Under the pieces are notes generated by a model. It was not told the origin of the DNA and did no database searches. It was given only the letters and a program-made list of their open reading frames with translations. Made by a program: the position numbers and the translations under genes. Shown here in pieces: positions 10,227 to 18,582 of a DNA stretch of 20,355 nt (its first letter is position 1; every line of letters starts with the position of its first letter). The DNA comes from Cyclostephanos tholiformis. Taxonomy: Eukaryota > Bacillariophyta > Thalassiosirophyceae > Thalassiosirales > Thalassiosiraceae. The DNA is taken from contig JALLPB010000427.1 of the NCBI GenBank assembly GCA_036939975.1, positions 1 to 20,355 on the forward strand, in the 5' to 3' direction.

Positions 10227-10723
10227 ATGGACTCGATCGATACAATATGTCTAACACCGACGGGTAAAATCGAGAACCTGAGCCTCTGGTGGGGGGATCC
10301 AGGAGCAGCTCGCGTGAAAAAAACTCGATCCAAAAATTACGACGACGACTCCATCGGATATAACGACGTCGTTGCCATCAACTGGGCGTCACGATGGTCC
10401 CGAATGCCACCCGGGACCACGACGTCGACGACGACGGGGGGAAAGAGGATGCGTCGTCCACGATCGGCGCGTTATGTGTCGGATTTAACACCCGAACGTG
10501 GGGGAGCGGTCATGTCGACCCATTTGAAAGGCATGGAACGCCCCTCGGGACGACGAGAACACGACGAGGGGAAGGGTCTCGTGGACGAGACACCGTCCCC
10601 GTCGAAGCTCGCGCTGCGGTTTGGACGACATATGGCATCGAAAATTTGCCAGGATTGGGAGAAAATGGGAACGATCATCTGGGGACGGCGAGGAGGGAGG
10701 TGGTTAAGATCAGGTGGATGAGA
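10131..10723. repeat. 17-bp exact inverted repeat 559 bp apart
   Basis: TCTCATCCACCTGATCT at 10131-10147 is the exact reverse complement of 10707-10723. The right arm sits next to a second partial copy (GATCAGGTGGA twice, 10708-10733). The arms enclose the ORF at 10227-10721. This could be the terminal repeat of a small non-autonomous element, but no flanking target duplication is obvious. Confidence 0.5.
10227..10721 (+). CDS. Doubtful hypothetical ORF, 164 residues
   Basis: An open frame begins at ATG 10227 and ends inside the right arm of the 17-bp inverted repeat. The protein (starting MDSIDTICLTPTGKIENLSL) is rich in Arg, Gly and Thr and matches nothing I recognise. Other frames across 10394-10741 are also open, as GC-rich DNA tends to give long chance frames. 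It could equally be non-coding or part of a gene lost in the gap at 10887. Confidence 0.22.
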   Translation: MDSIDTICLTPTGKIENLSLWWGDPGAARVKKTRSKNYDDDSIGYNDVVAINWASRWSRMPPGTTTSTTTGGKRMRRPRSARYVSDLTPERGGAVMSTHLKGMERPSGRREHDEGKGLVDETPSPSKLALRFGRHMASKICQDWEKMGTIIWGRRGGRWLRSGG

Positions 10724-10740
10724 TCAGGTGGAGGACGATA

Positions 10741-10886
10741 GCATCTTGCAGTAATTTACAGCATCTTACAGTATTTGTACGTACTTCACAGTATTTTACA
10801 GCAGTTTACAGCATTTACAGCATTTTACAGCATTTTACAGCAACTTACAGTATTTGTACGTCTTGACAGCATTTTACAGCATTTTA
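10741..10886. repeat. Degenerate ACAGCATTTT-type tandem repeat ending at an assembly gap
   Basis: About a dozen imperfect 9-11 bp units of the form TTACAGCATTT fill this stretch. An 18-bp sequence (CTTACAGTATTTGTACGT) occurs at 10765-10782 and again at 10844-10861, which suggests a higher-order unit of about 79 bp. The array stops at the single N at 10887, so its true length is unknown. Confidence 0.75.
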
Positions 10887-10887
10887 N
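10887..10887. other. Assembly gap (single N)
   Basis: One N joins the tandem repeat on the left to the retrotransposon on the right. The YR reading frame is cut just after GRW, before its expected catalytic Tyr, so sequence is missing here or two unrelated contig ends have been joined. Confidence 0.85.
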
Positions 10888-11895
10888 CCACCGTCCGATG
10901 AGGCGGATGACGTCGGGGTCAACCTGCGCCAGGAGAAGCGCCATGGCACCTGCCGCCCGGAGGCAGCGGGCCGAAACGTCACTGGGCAAGAAACCGAGGT
11001 CCGGCCCCAAGAACGCCACGGCCTCTCTGATGCAGGAGGTGATAGTTGAAGACGTGACTGATTGCACGGAGTTGAAAACCCGTGCGATGGGTGTATCGGG
11101 TGCGGCCGCGTGCTGACGGAGGTAAAGAACGCGTCGCACAAGGGCCTTGACGGGGCAAAGGAAGGGGTCGCCACTGCAGGCGAGGCCAATGACCTCACCG
11201 CGAACTCCATTCTTCTGCGTAGTGAAGGTGAGGGAAGCGAAACGAGCTTGACGAATCTGCTCGAGCGGCGCCGACTGAAGGTTGATACGGGTAGGTCCAA
11301 TAAAAAGCTGAATGTCTTGCAAACGAAAAGGGTCTCTGTTGTTGTCAGTATATTCGCCAGGGCGGAGGAGGAAGAAAAAGGCCAAGATAATCATATCCGC
11401 GGTCGTGCAGAAAGTAGGAAGCGTGCTGTGAGAGGTCTGGGAGACCACCGCGATTCGTTTGATGACCGCGATCGGAATGGGTTTTACGCGGAGCGGCGCG
11501 GGGTCCGTTGTCTTCCAGGCCTTTAGGGTACGTTGGAGCCGAAAGTCGATGGTGTGGGCCGTGTTGAGACGTGGGTCTGTGGCCCCCACATGCAGGAACG
11601 TCTGGGCAACGCCCCGTATGTAATCTTCAACCGATCGAGACCGGATGGGATTGCCGTTGGCAGCAAGGTCGCCGGAGTGAACTCGTTGGGCGAAGACCTG
11701 TAAGAAAGGAATTTTGTCTTGGAAGGTCTGGAGAAAGGGGTCGAGGCCCAGGTCATGGGTGAACTCGATCCACTTTCCCCAGGCAGTGGCAATGCCAGCT
11801 GCTCGGCCTGGAGAGACTCCCTGCAGGACGGTATCCTGTGCAACGCGGATATCACTGCTGAAGCGACTGGCGGTGTCGGCGTCCAACGTTGACAT
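10888..11895 (-). CDS. Tyrosine recombinase of the retrotransposon, C-terminus missing
   Basis: ATG 11895 opens a frame of 336 codons to the gap at 10887. It overlaps the end of the RT/RNase H frame by 373 nt in the -1 frame. The N-terminal half resembles the core-binding domain (GIATAWGKWIEFTHDLGLDPF). The catalytic half shows the first Arg in FFLLRPGEYT, the HxxR-like box as ARCLRAAGA, and the H/W position as IGRW. The catalytic Tyr, normally 10-20 residues further on, is not in the window. In the HxxR box the His position is occupied by Arg. It is expected to integrate the circular DNA copy of the element. Confidence 0.75.
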
Positions 11896-14054
11896 CCAGT
11901 GCGCTGCGGGAGGTGAGCACGGAAAAGAGAGTCGATGCAGTGAGACCACGATTTGTTAAATTGACGAGATAGTGCATCGGCGATGTGGTTGGACGGCCCG
12001 GAGATATAATCAAAACGAGGGATGTAGCGATGGATGCGTTGGTGCATGCCAAACAGACGAAGGAGGTAGGCCGGGGGGGAGTTGGTAGTTGTGCTACCCT
12101 TGCGTTCCCAAAACGTGGTGCTTAAGTTATCACCTTTTGAAAGGACGGTGCGCTCACGTATGTCGAAGCAGTGGGCAAGGGCGTCGAGATGCAGAAGGCC
12201 GCCCGCTAACTCCAGATCCGAGTTGGTGATGGATCCTTGTGGGTTCGCGTCAGTAACGATTTTGTTGACTACGTCTTGAGGCCACCGAAATCGCCACGCT
12301 AATGGGGATGTGTTGGTGTAACCCGTTCGTGGGGTAAGGGAAGGGCTGGGAAACCAAATGCCCCCGGCCCCCGTAGCCGACGCGTCGTGATGCCCCTCGG
12401 CTACTGGTTGGAGGGGGACGAGCTCAGCAATGCGGGTTGGGCGGGTGCTGATGTGACGGTGCAACCATCGGAAATCATCGAGGGCATCATGCACACCCTT
12501 GTGCAACGCCACCCGTCCCTTTGTGCGTGAAGTCAGGGCATTTTGCATTGTGCTAAAAATGTTGCGGGAGCCCGGGAGCGCGAGGGACATGGAGCGCAAC
12601 TCGCCGAGGACTGTGTGCCACTTCGTGATGCTGGTACGACGCTGCGTCCGAGGGATTGATGCCAATATTTCCGCGAGACGGGCCGCACGGTGGGAGGGCA
12701 AATGGATCGTTAGGGTAGACGTGTCGATAATCCACCCTAAGACCGATTTCATCGTAGACCACGAGCAGTCTCCTTTTCGTAGTTTGCTGAGTGATACGGG
12801 TTCCTGCCGTGTTGGAGAGTCATTCGGCTTGAGTGGGCGGAAGACGTCATCGACGGCATGGAGTAGAATCCGCCGGACCCTTCGCCGATTGGAAGAGGAG
12901 TCCGGAGCATCCTGCGCAATGCCCACAAAATCGTCAACGAAGACATCGATGTAGGATAAGCGCTCACCCAACCGGGGGAGCGCAGGGTCCCTAGGGATGG
13001 ACGGGACGTGGGATGGACAGGTGGGTGGGAGCGGCGCGAGGGACTGGATGGACTCGGCGAGATCATCCAACGGATGAGGTTGGGCCGTGGCCCCCGCGAC
13101 GAGGCGTGTGTTGGCAAGATCGGCAATGGTCTCGGTTGCCGTGGAGAAGATGGGTGGGCTATTTTTCCATCCCATCGGAAGGACCAAGGGGAAGGCAATA
13201 AGCGTTTCCTGATGTGGGAGGGCGGGGAACGCTACCCCAAGTTTCGGTATATCGTCGACGGCGAGCCCGATACGGTAGAAGCCATCACTAATGTCCAATT
13301 TCAGGAGGTAGATCGGACCTTGGGCGGGGTCGGCGAGGAGGATTTCACGAAGAATGCGGTCGAGGGCATGTCCAAATTGCATGGCCTCGACCGCCGCCAA
13401 TGGAAGGGTGTCTTCGTTAACCTGAGACCAACTGTAGTCACAGATCCAACGGGGTCGACGTTCACGCTGCGGGACAACTCCCGGGGGTGAAACACGGAGG
13501 CCGGGTAGATCGCGAACGGCCGAATATGGAAGGACGATCCATTGGCCTTTGTGGATCATGTTAACGAACTCGTCCTGGAGGAAAGAAAGGTGATCCTGGC
13601 AGGATTTGTGCGGGCCCCGGGCAAGGGCGCGCATAACTTGTGTCTGAGACCAGGGTGCGGTGGAGAACTTGACCGGCGCGCCGTGAAGCTTGTAATGTTG
13701 TAGAAGCCGGCGGGCCGGATGGTGGACATTGTCGAGTGCCGAGAAATCGCCAGTGGGGCGGCGGTGGGCGATGAGACCCCGCCACCCCAACCGCTGCAAC
13801 AACCTCACATCACGTGCAATTAACTCACCTATTTCGTGTGGCACGGACTGGGCCAAGTGTAGTGCAGCGCGTTTCGGGGCCGGAGGTGACGATGGTGCGG
13901 GTGCAGTTCTCTTGGTGGGCGCAGAACTAGTCTCAGTAGAAGTGGCAAGTGGGTAGCTGTGATGTGAAGGGGGTGGCGACAGAGCAGAAGGATCAAGTCG
14001 GTAAGGTTGTGTTAACGTTACCTCTCTACCTAAAAGACTGCTCCCGCCCCACCG
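11523..14054 (-). CDS. Reverse transcriptase - RNase H (pol) of the retrotransposon
   Basis: The open frame runs from the codon after the gag stop (14054) to 11523, 843 residues. The first 66 are Pro- and Ser-rich without any Met; the first ATG is at 13634. Counting from the Leu codon at 13856, RT motif A is LKLDISDGFYRI (Asp188), motif B is FPLVLPMGWKNSP, and motif C is FVDDF (Asp308-309). RNase H has candidate acidic residues at Asp491 (HHDASATGAGGIWF), Glu549, Asp576 and Asp627 (SNHIADALSR). The last part, below 11895, also encodes the start of the recombinase in another frame and may be dispensable. The frame is continuous with gag except for one UGA, so it is probably made as a gag-pol fusion. 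Confidence 0.85.
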   Translation of the reverse strand, partial: RWGGSSLLGREVTLTQPYRLDPSALSPPPSHHSYPLATSTETSSAPTKRTAPAPSSPPAPKRAALHLAQSVPHEIGELIARDVRLLQRLGWRGLIAHRRPTGDFSALDNVHHPARRLLQHYKLHGAPVKFSTAPWSQTQVMRALARGPHKSCQDHLSFLQDEFVNMIHKGQWIVLPYSAVRDLPGLRVSPPGVVPQRERRPRWICDYSWSQVNEDTLPLAAVEAMQFGHALDRILREILLADPAQGPIYLLKLDISDGFYRIGLAVDDIPKLGVAFPALPHQETLIAFPLVLPMGWKNSPPIFSTATETIADLANTRLVAGATAQPHPLDDLAESIQSLAPLPPTCPSHVPSIPRDPALPRLGERLSYIDVFVDDFVGIAQDAPDSSSNRRRVRRILLHAVDDVFRPLKPNDSPTRQEPVSLSKLRKGDCSWSTMKSVLGWIIDTSTLTIHLPSHRAARLAEILASIPRTQRRTSITKWHTVLGELRSMSLALPGSRNIFSTMQNALTSRTKGRVALHKGVHDALDDFRWLHRHISTRPTRIAELVPLQPVAEGHHDASATGAGGIWFPSPSLTPRTGYTNTSPLAWRFRWPQDVVNKIVTDANPQGSITNSDLELAGGLLHLDALAHCFDIRERTVLSKGDNLSTTFWERKGSTTTNSPPAYLLRLFGMHQRIHRYIPRFDYISGPSNHIADALSRQFNKSWSHCIDSLFRAHLPQRTGCQRWTPTPPVASAVISALHRIPSCRESLQAEQLALPLPGESGSSSPMTWASTPFSRPSKTKFLSYRSSPNEFTPATLLPTAIPSGLDRLKITYGALPRRSCMWGPQTHVSTRPTPSTFGSNVP

Positions 14055-14060
14055 TCACAC
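14038..14060 (-). promoter_or_regulatory. UGA-CGG gag stop, candidate readthrough site
   Basis: On the minus strand the gag stop is TGA (14057-14055), followed by CGG in the same frame as pol. UGA-CGG is the core of the type II readthrough signal known from some plant RNA viruses, where a stem-loop lies downstream. Here GGTGG (14053-14049) can pair with CCACC (13976-13972), and GAGCAG (14043-14038) with CTGCTC (13987-13982). Confidence 0.5.
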
Positions 14061-16236
14061 GGATGCATACCCATGGTCCCGGCACCATGCGACTAAGGGC
14101 GCGTATTCATCGGTAGAATAGGCGATGTGGTCGGTGGTGTGCGGGCATAGGGTGTTACACTGGCCTTTGGTGTGCCAGGCCAGGCATATTGGCTTCGAAG
14201 TATTGGCTTTGGACGGAGGCAAGGGTGGGAGCTCACCACGTTCGACCTTCAGACGGAGAGCCTTGGATTTTACGGAGCTTGTGCGGTAAGTCCCGAACAA
14301 GGCCTCGTTAAAATGGGTGTTTTCCACCCGTGATCCCGATCCACCCGCGCGGCTGGTATTTCCACTTGCTGCTCCCACGGATGCGTTCGGTGTTGCAGTG
14401 GGCTGCACGGTGGAGCCGCTGAGGGAGCTGATGGTGCTGGCGACCGTGGAGGCAATAGTAGCAGTGGCTGGCCCCCGATGGTGAAGGGTAAGAAAAGCCT
14501 GAATGTTATAACGTGAAAGAAAAACTTCAGTGAGGTTTGGCTCCCACTGTTTTTGTTCCAAAATACTGTCAATGATGGCATTGGGGTCAGGGGCGAAAAC
14601 CACGGGCATGTTTTGGTCGTGTTGGGCGAAATATTTCGTGAGCNATGATGGCATTGGGGTCAGGGGCGAAAACCACGGGCATGTTTTGGTCGTGTTGGGC
14701 GAAATATTTCGTGAGCCGGAGCGAGAGCCACTGGAGGTGGAACACCCCTTTCAATGAACGATATTCGGCCACTGGTGTTGCGTAGGTTTGCCATCCTGGA
14801 TCGAACGACCGCATCGCCGCGTAATGTTGCCCCAGAAAGCTGGTGAGAGGGTGGGCAACTGGGAGGACTGCGCGGCAGACTGCGTGGAGGCGTCGGACGG
14901 CGCGGATGGAATCATCCGGACCGGGGAGGTTGAGCTTCATCTTCAACAACTGCTGCGCATCCGCCAAGGACGGTGCTGCCCCCCCGCTGCTGATTATTCC
15001 TATCTGCCGACTGATATTCTGCTCGGATTCGACATCCGAGTCCGTGAAGAGGAAAGCATTTCCGAGGGCGCCTGAGTCGAGCGCGTCTGGGTTTAACATC
15101 GGCCAACGGAGAGAGATCAGCTCGGTCAACAGGTAAAGGTTGGGTGTATATTTTTCGTAGGTGGCCCCCATAGCTAAGAACTCATTCGCAACCTTCCCCT
15201 GGAGGATTCCCAATCGATCCTTGGAGTTGGCTTTTGCGAGAGCTGGCCAAAGGGGTGCTAAGTCCGCCTCCGTCGCCACACCACAGTATTTCAACAACCG
15301 TTGGAAGTTTTCAGGGCCTAACCAGGCCTCCACCGTTTCCTTTTGTAGTTTGTCAGCACGAGCCTGTGCTTGGTCGGCTTGGCGTTGGTGTTGTCCTGCC
15401 ACGATGGTGTTGACTAGGGGTTGGAGGTCGAAAGGCTGACCCCCCCTGGCCGCCAGCGCCGGCAAGTGGTGGTGTAGCATCTCCACGGCTTGCGTCAACA
15501 AGGGAACGTGCCGTCCCGGTGGCGTCGGCTCGACAATCTGAAGATGGGAAATTCCCCCGGGCGCCGATCGGGTGAAGGCGATCTGGCAAAAGGTGGTCAA
15601 TGGTAGGCAAGTTGGTCCCATACCATCCGCTTCGATGAGGGGGAGGATGGTATTAAAATAGTACCTGGGTGGTACTCCGTTGGGTTGGGATAGGAAGAGC
15701 CCCACATACTTGTTGGGTATTGCTATGACGTTTCGGGAACGGAGTTCGACGGTGTCAGCGTCTCCCACGGCATATGGTCCGACCAATTGAAGATGAGGGT
15801 CGGCCGCCAGTTGGGTGGCAATACTCGCGGTGGTTGGTGCAACCACGACGGGAGATAAATTGAAACACGAATTGGGGATTTCGGCGAGTGGACCCTGGCC
15901 GCTGACTAATTCCCCATCGTAGGCAAATAATTTTCCATCGGTGGCGGGGTGGGGCGGCGCTCCCATAGCCTGTTCTCGACGAAAAGGTAAGAAATAGGGC
16001 CTCAGTCTCCCTTCCACCAGTAGTGCCAACGCGACCGGTAGGCGCTGGTTGGCTGCGGCTGCCAGTCGGTTGCGGACGGTCTCAGGGGTGTCGTGTACCC
16101 CACCGGCTGCGTTAATATTAAAAGGGGCCAAGTAATCATCGTAAGAGCCATTAACACAAAAGGGGTCCTTAGACGCGTCGTTGTAGAGTCCCGAAAATGA
16201 TGTGGCCATTGGGGGCGCAGGCGGAGCGAGATCCAT
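14055..16236 (-). CDS. Gag-like protein of the retrotransposon, interrupted by an assembly gap
   Basis: ATG 16236 starts an open frame that is broken only at the N at 14644. Collapsing the 72-bp duplication and the N (73 nt) makes one frame of 702 codons ending in TGA at 14055. Most of the protein has no domain I recognise. Near the C-terminus CLAWHTKGQCNTLCPHTTDH is a CX8CX3CX5H zinc-knuckle-like motif, as found at the end of gag-like proteins of DIRS-type elements, where it would bind nucleic acid. A Ser/Thr- and Ala-rich linker precedes it. The protein presumably packages the element RNA. Confidence 0.7.
14572..14716. repeat. 72-bp exact duplication flanking an N (assembly artefact)
   Basis: Positions 14572-14643 and 14645-14716 are identical over 72 bases, with one N at 14644 between them. 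This is what two overlapping contig ends look like when joined without merging. Removing one copy and the N restores the gag frame. Confidence 0.92.
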
Positions 16237-16837
16237 GCTGGTGTGGAGGTCGATGTGCCGAGCACGTGAGTCTTAAACTAATTGGTCGGCATTAACATGC
16301 CGCTATTGCTTAAATCGCTTGGAGGGCTCGGGATCGATGAGGAAATGAGATCACTCAAGGGGTGGGTGATCTGTCTGTCCCTCGTCCGACTCTCCAAGCA
16401 TCTTCAAGTCCACTGCGTTTCGACCAACAACGGTGTTGTGTGTGTGTCTGTAGAAATTATTATTTTATGGTATGGTGTACTGTGTGATGATGTTGTTGTT
16501 GTCTGTGTCGATGGTATGATGTCTGTATGTTGTCCCCTTTACCGGCCTTACTTCGGAAGATTTTTGGCGATGATGTTCGAGTACTAGATCTCTTTTGTAG
16601 CGTATTCGCCATAAATTTTATCATTACCAATGACAGACGGCTCGCCCCCCCCCCCGCCCCGCCGCCTCTCGCTTGCCCTCCTCATCTCCCAAGCACTCCT
16701 ATTACTACTAACGGTTTCACTCTCATCCACCATCCACTCACACCTCATCACCGTGATAGGTATAGTATTCACATTCATAATAATCAGATCCCCCATCCCA
16801 CACCCCCCACACACACAAAAAAAATCCATCCAAAACC
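16237..16837. other. Non-coding region between the retrotransposon gag and eS19
   Basis: No gene is seen. The left part should hold the 5' leader and terminal repeat of the retrotransposon (minus strand), but I could not identify a repeat because the other end is missing. The middle is GT-rich (16432-16530). An 11-C run lies at 16645-16655. The right part, pyrimidine-rich and ending in CCAAAACC before the ATG, is the probable promoter and leader of the ribosomal protein gene. Confidence 0.5.
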
Positions 16838-17299
16838 ATGGCCGAGGAAACGCGTGGGATATGCGTGCGCGACGTGCCCGCGAAGGCATTCATCAAGGCG
16901 TACGCCGAACATCTCAAGAATTCCGACAAGTTCGAATTGCCCACGTGGGCCGACCTCGTCAAGACGTCCGTGGCGAACGAACTCGCTCCCTACGGGGAGG
17001 ATTGGTATTACGTCCGCGCGGCGTCGATCGCGAGGAAGGTATACCTCCGACCGGGCGTGGGAGTCGGACAATTGAGGAAGTGGTACGGCGGGAACAAGAG
17101 GAACGGCACGAAGACGGAGCACTTTCGAAGGGCGAATGCCGGGATCATCCGGAGCGTATTGCTCCAGCTCGAGGAGATGAAGGTCACCGAGAAATGCGAT
17201 GCGGGGGGAGGAGGGAGGAGGATGACCAGGGTCGGACAGCAGGACCTCGATCGCATCGCCATGAGCGTCTTTCACAATCAGGAGGAGGAGGAGGATTGA
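16838..17299 (+). CDS. RPS19: Cytosolic 40S ribosomal protein eS19
   Basis: An intronless frame of 153 residues, the normal length for eS19. It begins MAEETRGICVRDVPAKAFIK and contains the family landmarks LPTWADLVKTSVANELAPYG, DWYYVRAASIARKVYLRPGVG, WYGGNKRNGTKTEHFRRANAGIIR and GRRMTRVGQQDLDRIA. eS19 sits in the head of the small subunit and is needed for 18S rRNA maturation. The ATG is in a good eukaryotic context (ACCATGG). The acidic C-terminal tail (EEEED) and a Gly-rich insert before RRMTR are mild variations. The gene looks fully functional although a retrotransposon lies about 600 bp upstream in head-to-head orientation. Confidence 0.97.
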   Translation: MAEETRGICVRDVPAKAFIKAYAEHLKNSDKFELPTWADLVKTSVANELAPYGEDWYYVRAASIARKVYLRPGVGVGQLRKWYGGNKRNGTKTEHFRRANAGIIRSVLLQLEEMKVTEKCDAGGGGRRMTRVGQQDLDRIAMSVFHNQEEEED

Positions 17300-17545
17300 T
17301 GGGGTGAAAATTTTGGGGGACACGACAGGCCCCCCCTCACACACACACACGCACCACCCGTCGTCGTCGTCCGTCCCGTCCTTTCGCGTAGAGACATCCT
17401 TTTTAAATTTTCGTTAACGATTTTTCTCGGCCCCCGTCTAACCTCCTAGCATGGCCAATGCGCCTTAAGTCCTTACCTCGGACGTGAATCCTCCCCCCCT
17501 TTTTTTATCTCGTCGTTGTCGTACGTCCTCCTCATCCCTCATCCT

Positions 17546-17595
17546 CCCCCCCCCCGATCCTATGCTCCTCGCGCGCGCGGGGGTGGGGGGGGGGG
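17546..17595. repeat. C10 tract, then (CG)5 and an interrupted G tract
   Basis: Ten C at 17546-17555 are followed after 14 bases by (CG)5 at 17570-17579, then GGGG, T and eleven G (17585-17595). The (CG)n-G-tract order is the reverse complement of the arrangement at 19588-19638. Confidence 0.85.
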
Positions 17596-17707
17596 TCGAA
17601 GAGGCTGGGGAACCCCTTCTTCATTGTTTCTGGTGCGAAATGGATCACGCCTGGAGATGTTGCTCGATGGATCTCGTTGTATGATGCAAATTACATTCCA
17701 GAGGGAT

Positions 17708-17722
17708 GGCCATGATATGGCC
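17708..17722. repeat. Short perfect hairpin GGCCAT-GAT-ATGGCC
   Basis: A 6-bp stem with a 3-nt loop. A T-loop-like GGTTCGATTCC lies just downstream, but no tRNA can be folded around it. Confidence 0.5.
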
Positions 17723-17825
17723 CGGAGGTTCGATTCCACCCCGCGCACGCATTATAAATGGCATTTAATAATAAAACGGATTGATCCCTCAACTTTTTTT
17801 TTCTCTCTCTCTCTTCGTTGTTGTC

Positions 17826-17837
17826 GGGGGGGGGGGG
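17826..17837. repeat. G12 homopolymer
   Basis: Twelve G directly downstream of a T-run and TC microsatellite. Confidence 0.9.
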
Positions 17838-18024
17838 TGCAGTATTATCGAACCAATGTAGAGTGTTCAACGGGAGGAAACGGTCTTTAATTTCATCCCA
17901 TGTCGCATGTTGCGACCAAGTGATGGGTTTTACTCCGTATGCGGTACAACTCCCACTTAATATATCCTATTGTGTCTCCCGATCCTCCGAGGGTGGATGT
18001 GCTCCGTAGATTATACATTATGTA

Positions 18025-18039
18025 AGGCATGCCATGCCT
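18025..18039. repeat. Short perfect hairpin AGGCAT-GCC-ATGCCT
   Basis: A 6-bp stem with a 3-nt loop, the same geometry as the hairpin at 17708-17722 but a different sequence. Confidence 0.5.
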
Positions 18040-18267
18040 GTTATTCACCGTCATTATTTTTTACTCAAAACGGGATGCAATTATAAACATTATGTTAAGA
18101 TATATAGGTTATCGCCCCTCCCTAAATCATTTTCGTGTGATTGCTTGACAATAATTATTTCGTCATCAGTATTATCTTCCGATCCCAGTCGAAGCCGCAA
18201 ATCACGCGATTCAACGCCGGAGAAATATTTGAGCGAAGGGTGTGAGGGCTACTGCGGCCTGACGTTA

Positions 18268-18279
18268 GGGGGGGGGGGG
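18268..18279. repeat. G12 homopolymer
   Basis: Twelve G following GACGTTA. Confidence 0.9.
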
Positions 18280-18368
18280 AGCAAGGCAAAGAAGGAGCGA
18301 TGAGCAACGTGCGAAGGGAGTAGAAACTCGGGGTATATTAAAGTTGTGATTTTGCACATTCACAGTAA

Positions 18369-18392
18369 GATCGCGCTTTTGGGAGCGCGATC
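18369..18392. repeat. Perfect 9-bp hairpin GATCGCGCT-TTTGGG-AGCGCGATC
   Basis: The arms 18369-18377 and 18384-18392 are exact reverse complements around a 6-nt loop. The GC-rich stem would be stable in RNA or DNA. No T-run follows on either strand and no gene end lies nearby, so its role is unknown. Confidence 0.75.
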
Positions 18393-18582
18393 GTCATGAT
18401 GCGAAGTGTATTATCGTCACAGTTCCTTCCTCCCTCCCCCAACCGGTAATTATATCGATCATGTTTGGAAAGAGCGAAACAGGATCGGACTCCCCTCAAA
18501 AAAAAAAAACGCGACATCCCGTCAAAAACCAAAAGAACCCATCAGTTCTAAAATTATACAATAACGATTAAAGGTTCTTCTC

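Larger units (their letters stand above)
10888..16236 (-). mobile_element. Tyrosine-recombinase retrotransposon (DIRS/Ngaro-like), gag - RT/RNase H - YR
   Basis: Three coding blocks run on the minus strand: a gag-like protein with a C-terminal zinc knuckle, a reverse transcriptase with RNase H, and a tyrosine recombinase. This set defines the DIRS-type order of retrotransposons, which integrate with a recombinase instead of a DDE integrase. The order and the absence of any visible methyltransferase are closer to Ngaro-type elements, but the termini that would settle this are not seen. The block is more GC-rich than the flanking genes. The left end is lost in the gap at 10887. On the right the coding starts at 16236, and the terminal repeat should lie between there and the eS19 gene. 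The frames are mostly intact, which suggests a recent insertion. Confidence 0.8.

Noticed and set aside
11062..13490. Several plus-strand frames of 60-160 residues inside the retrotransposon
   Set aside because: They are shadows of GC-rich pol and recombinase genes on the other strand and have no recognisable motifs.
17630..17765. Possible tRNA, from a GGTTCGATTCC T-loop-like string near 17728
   Set aside because: The T-stem has a mismatch and no matching acceptor stem or anticodon arm can be placed upstream at tRNA spacing.
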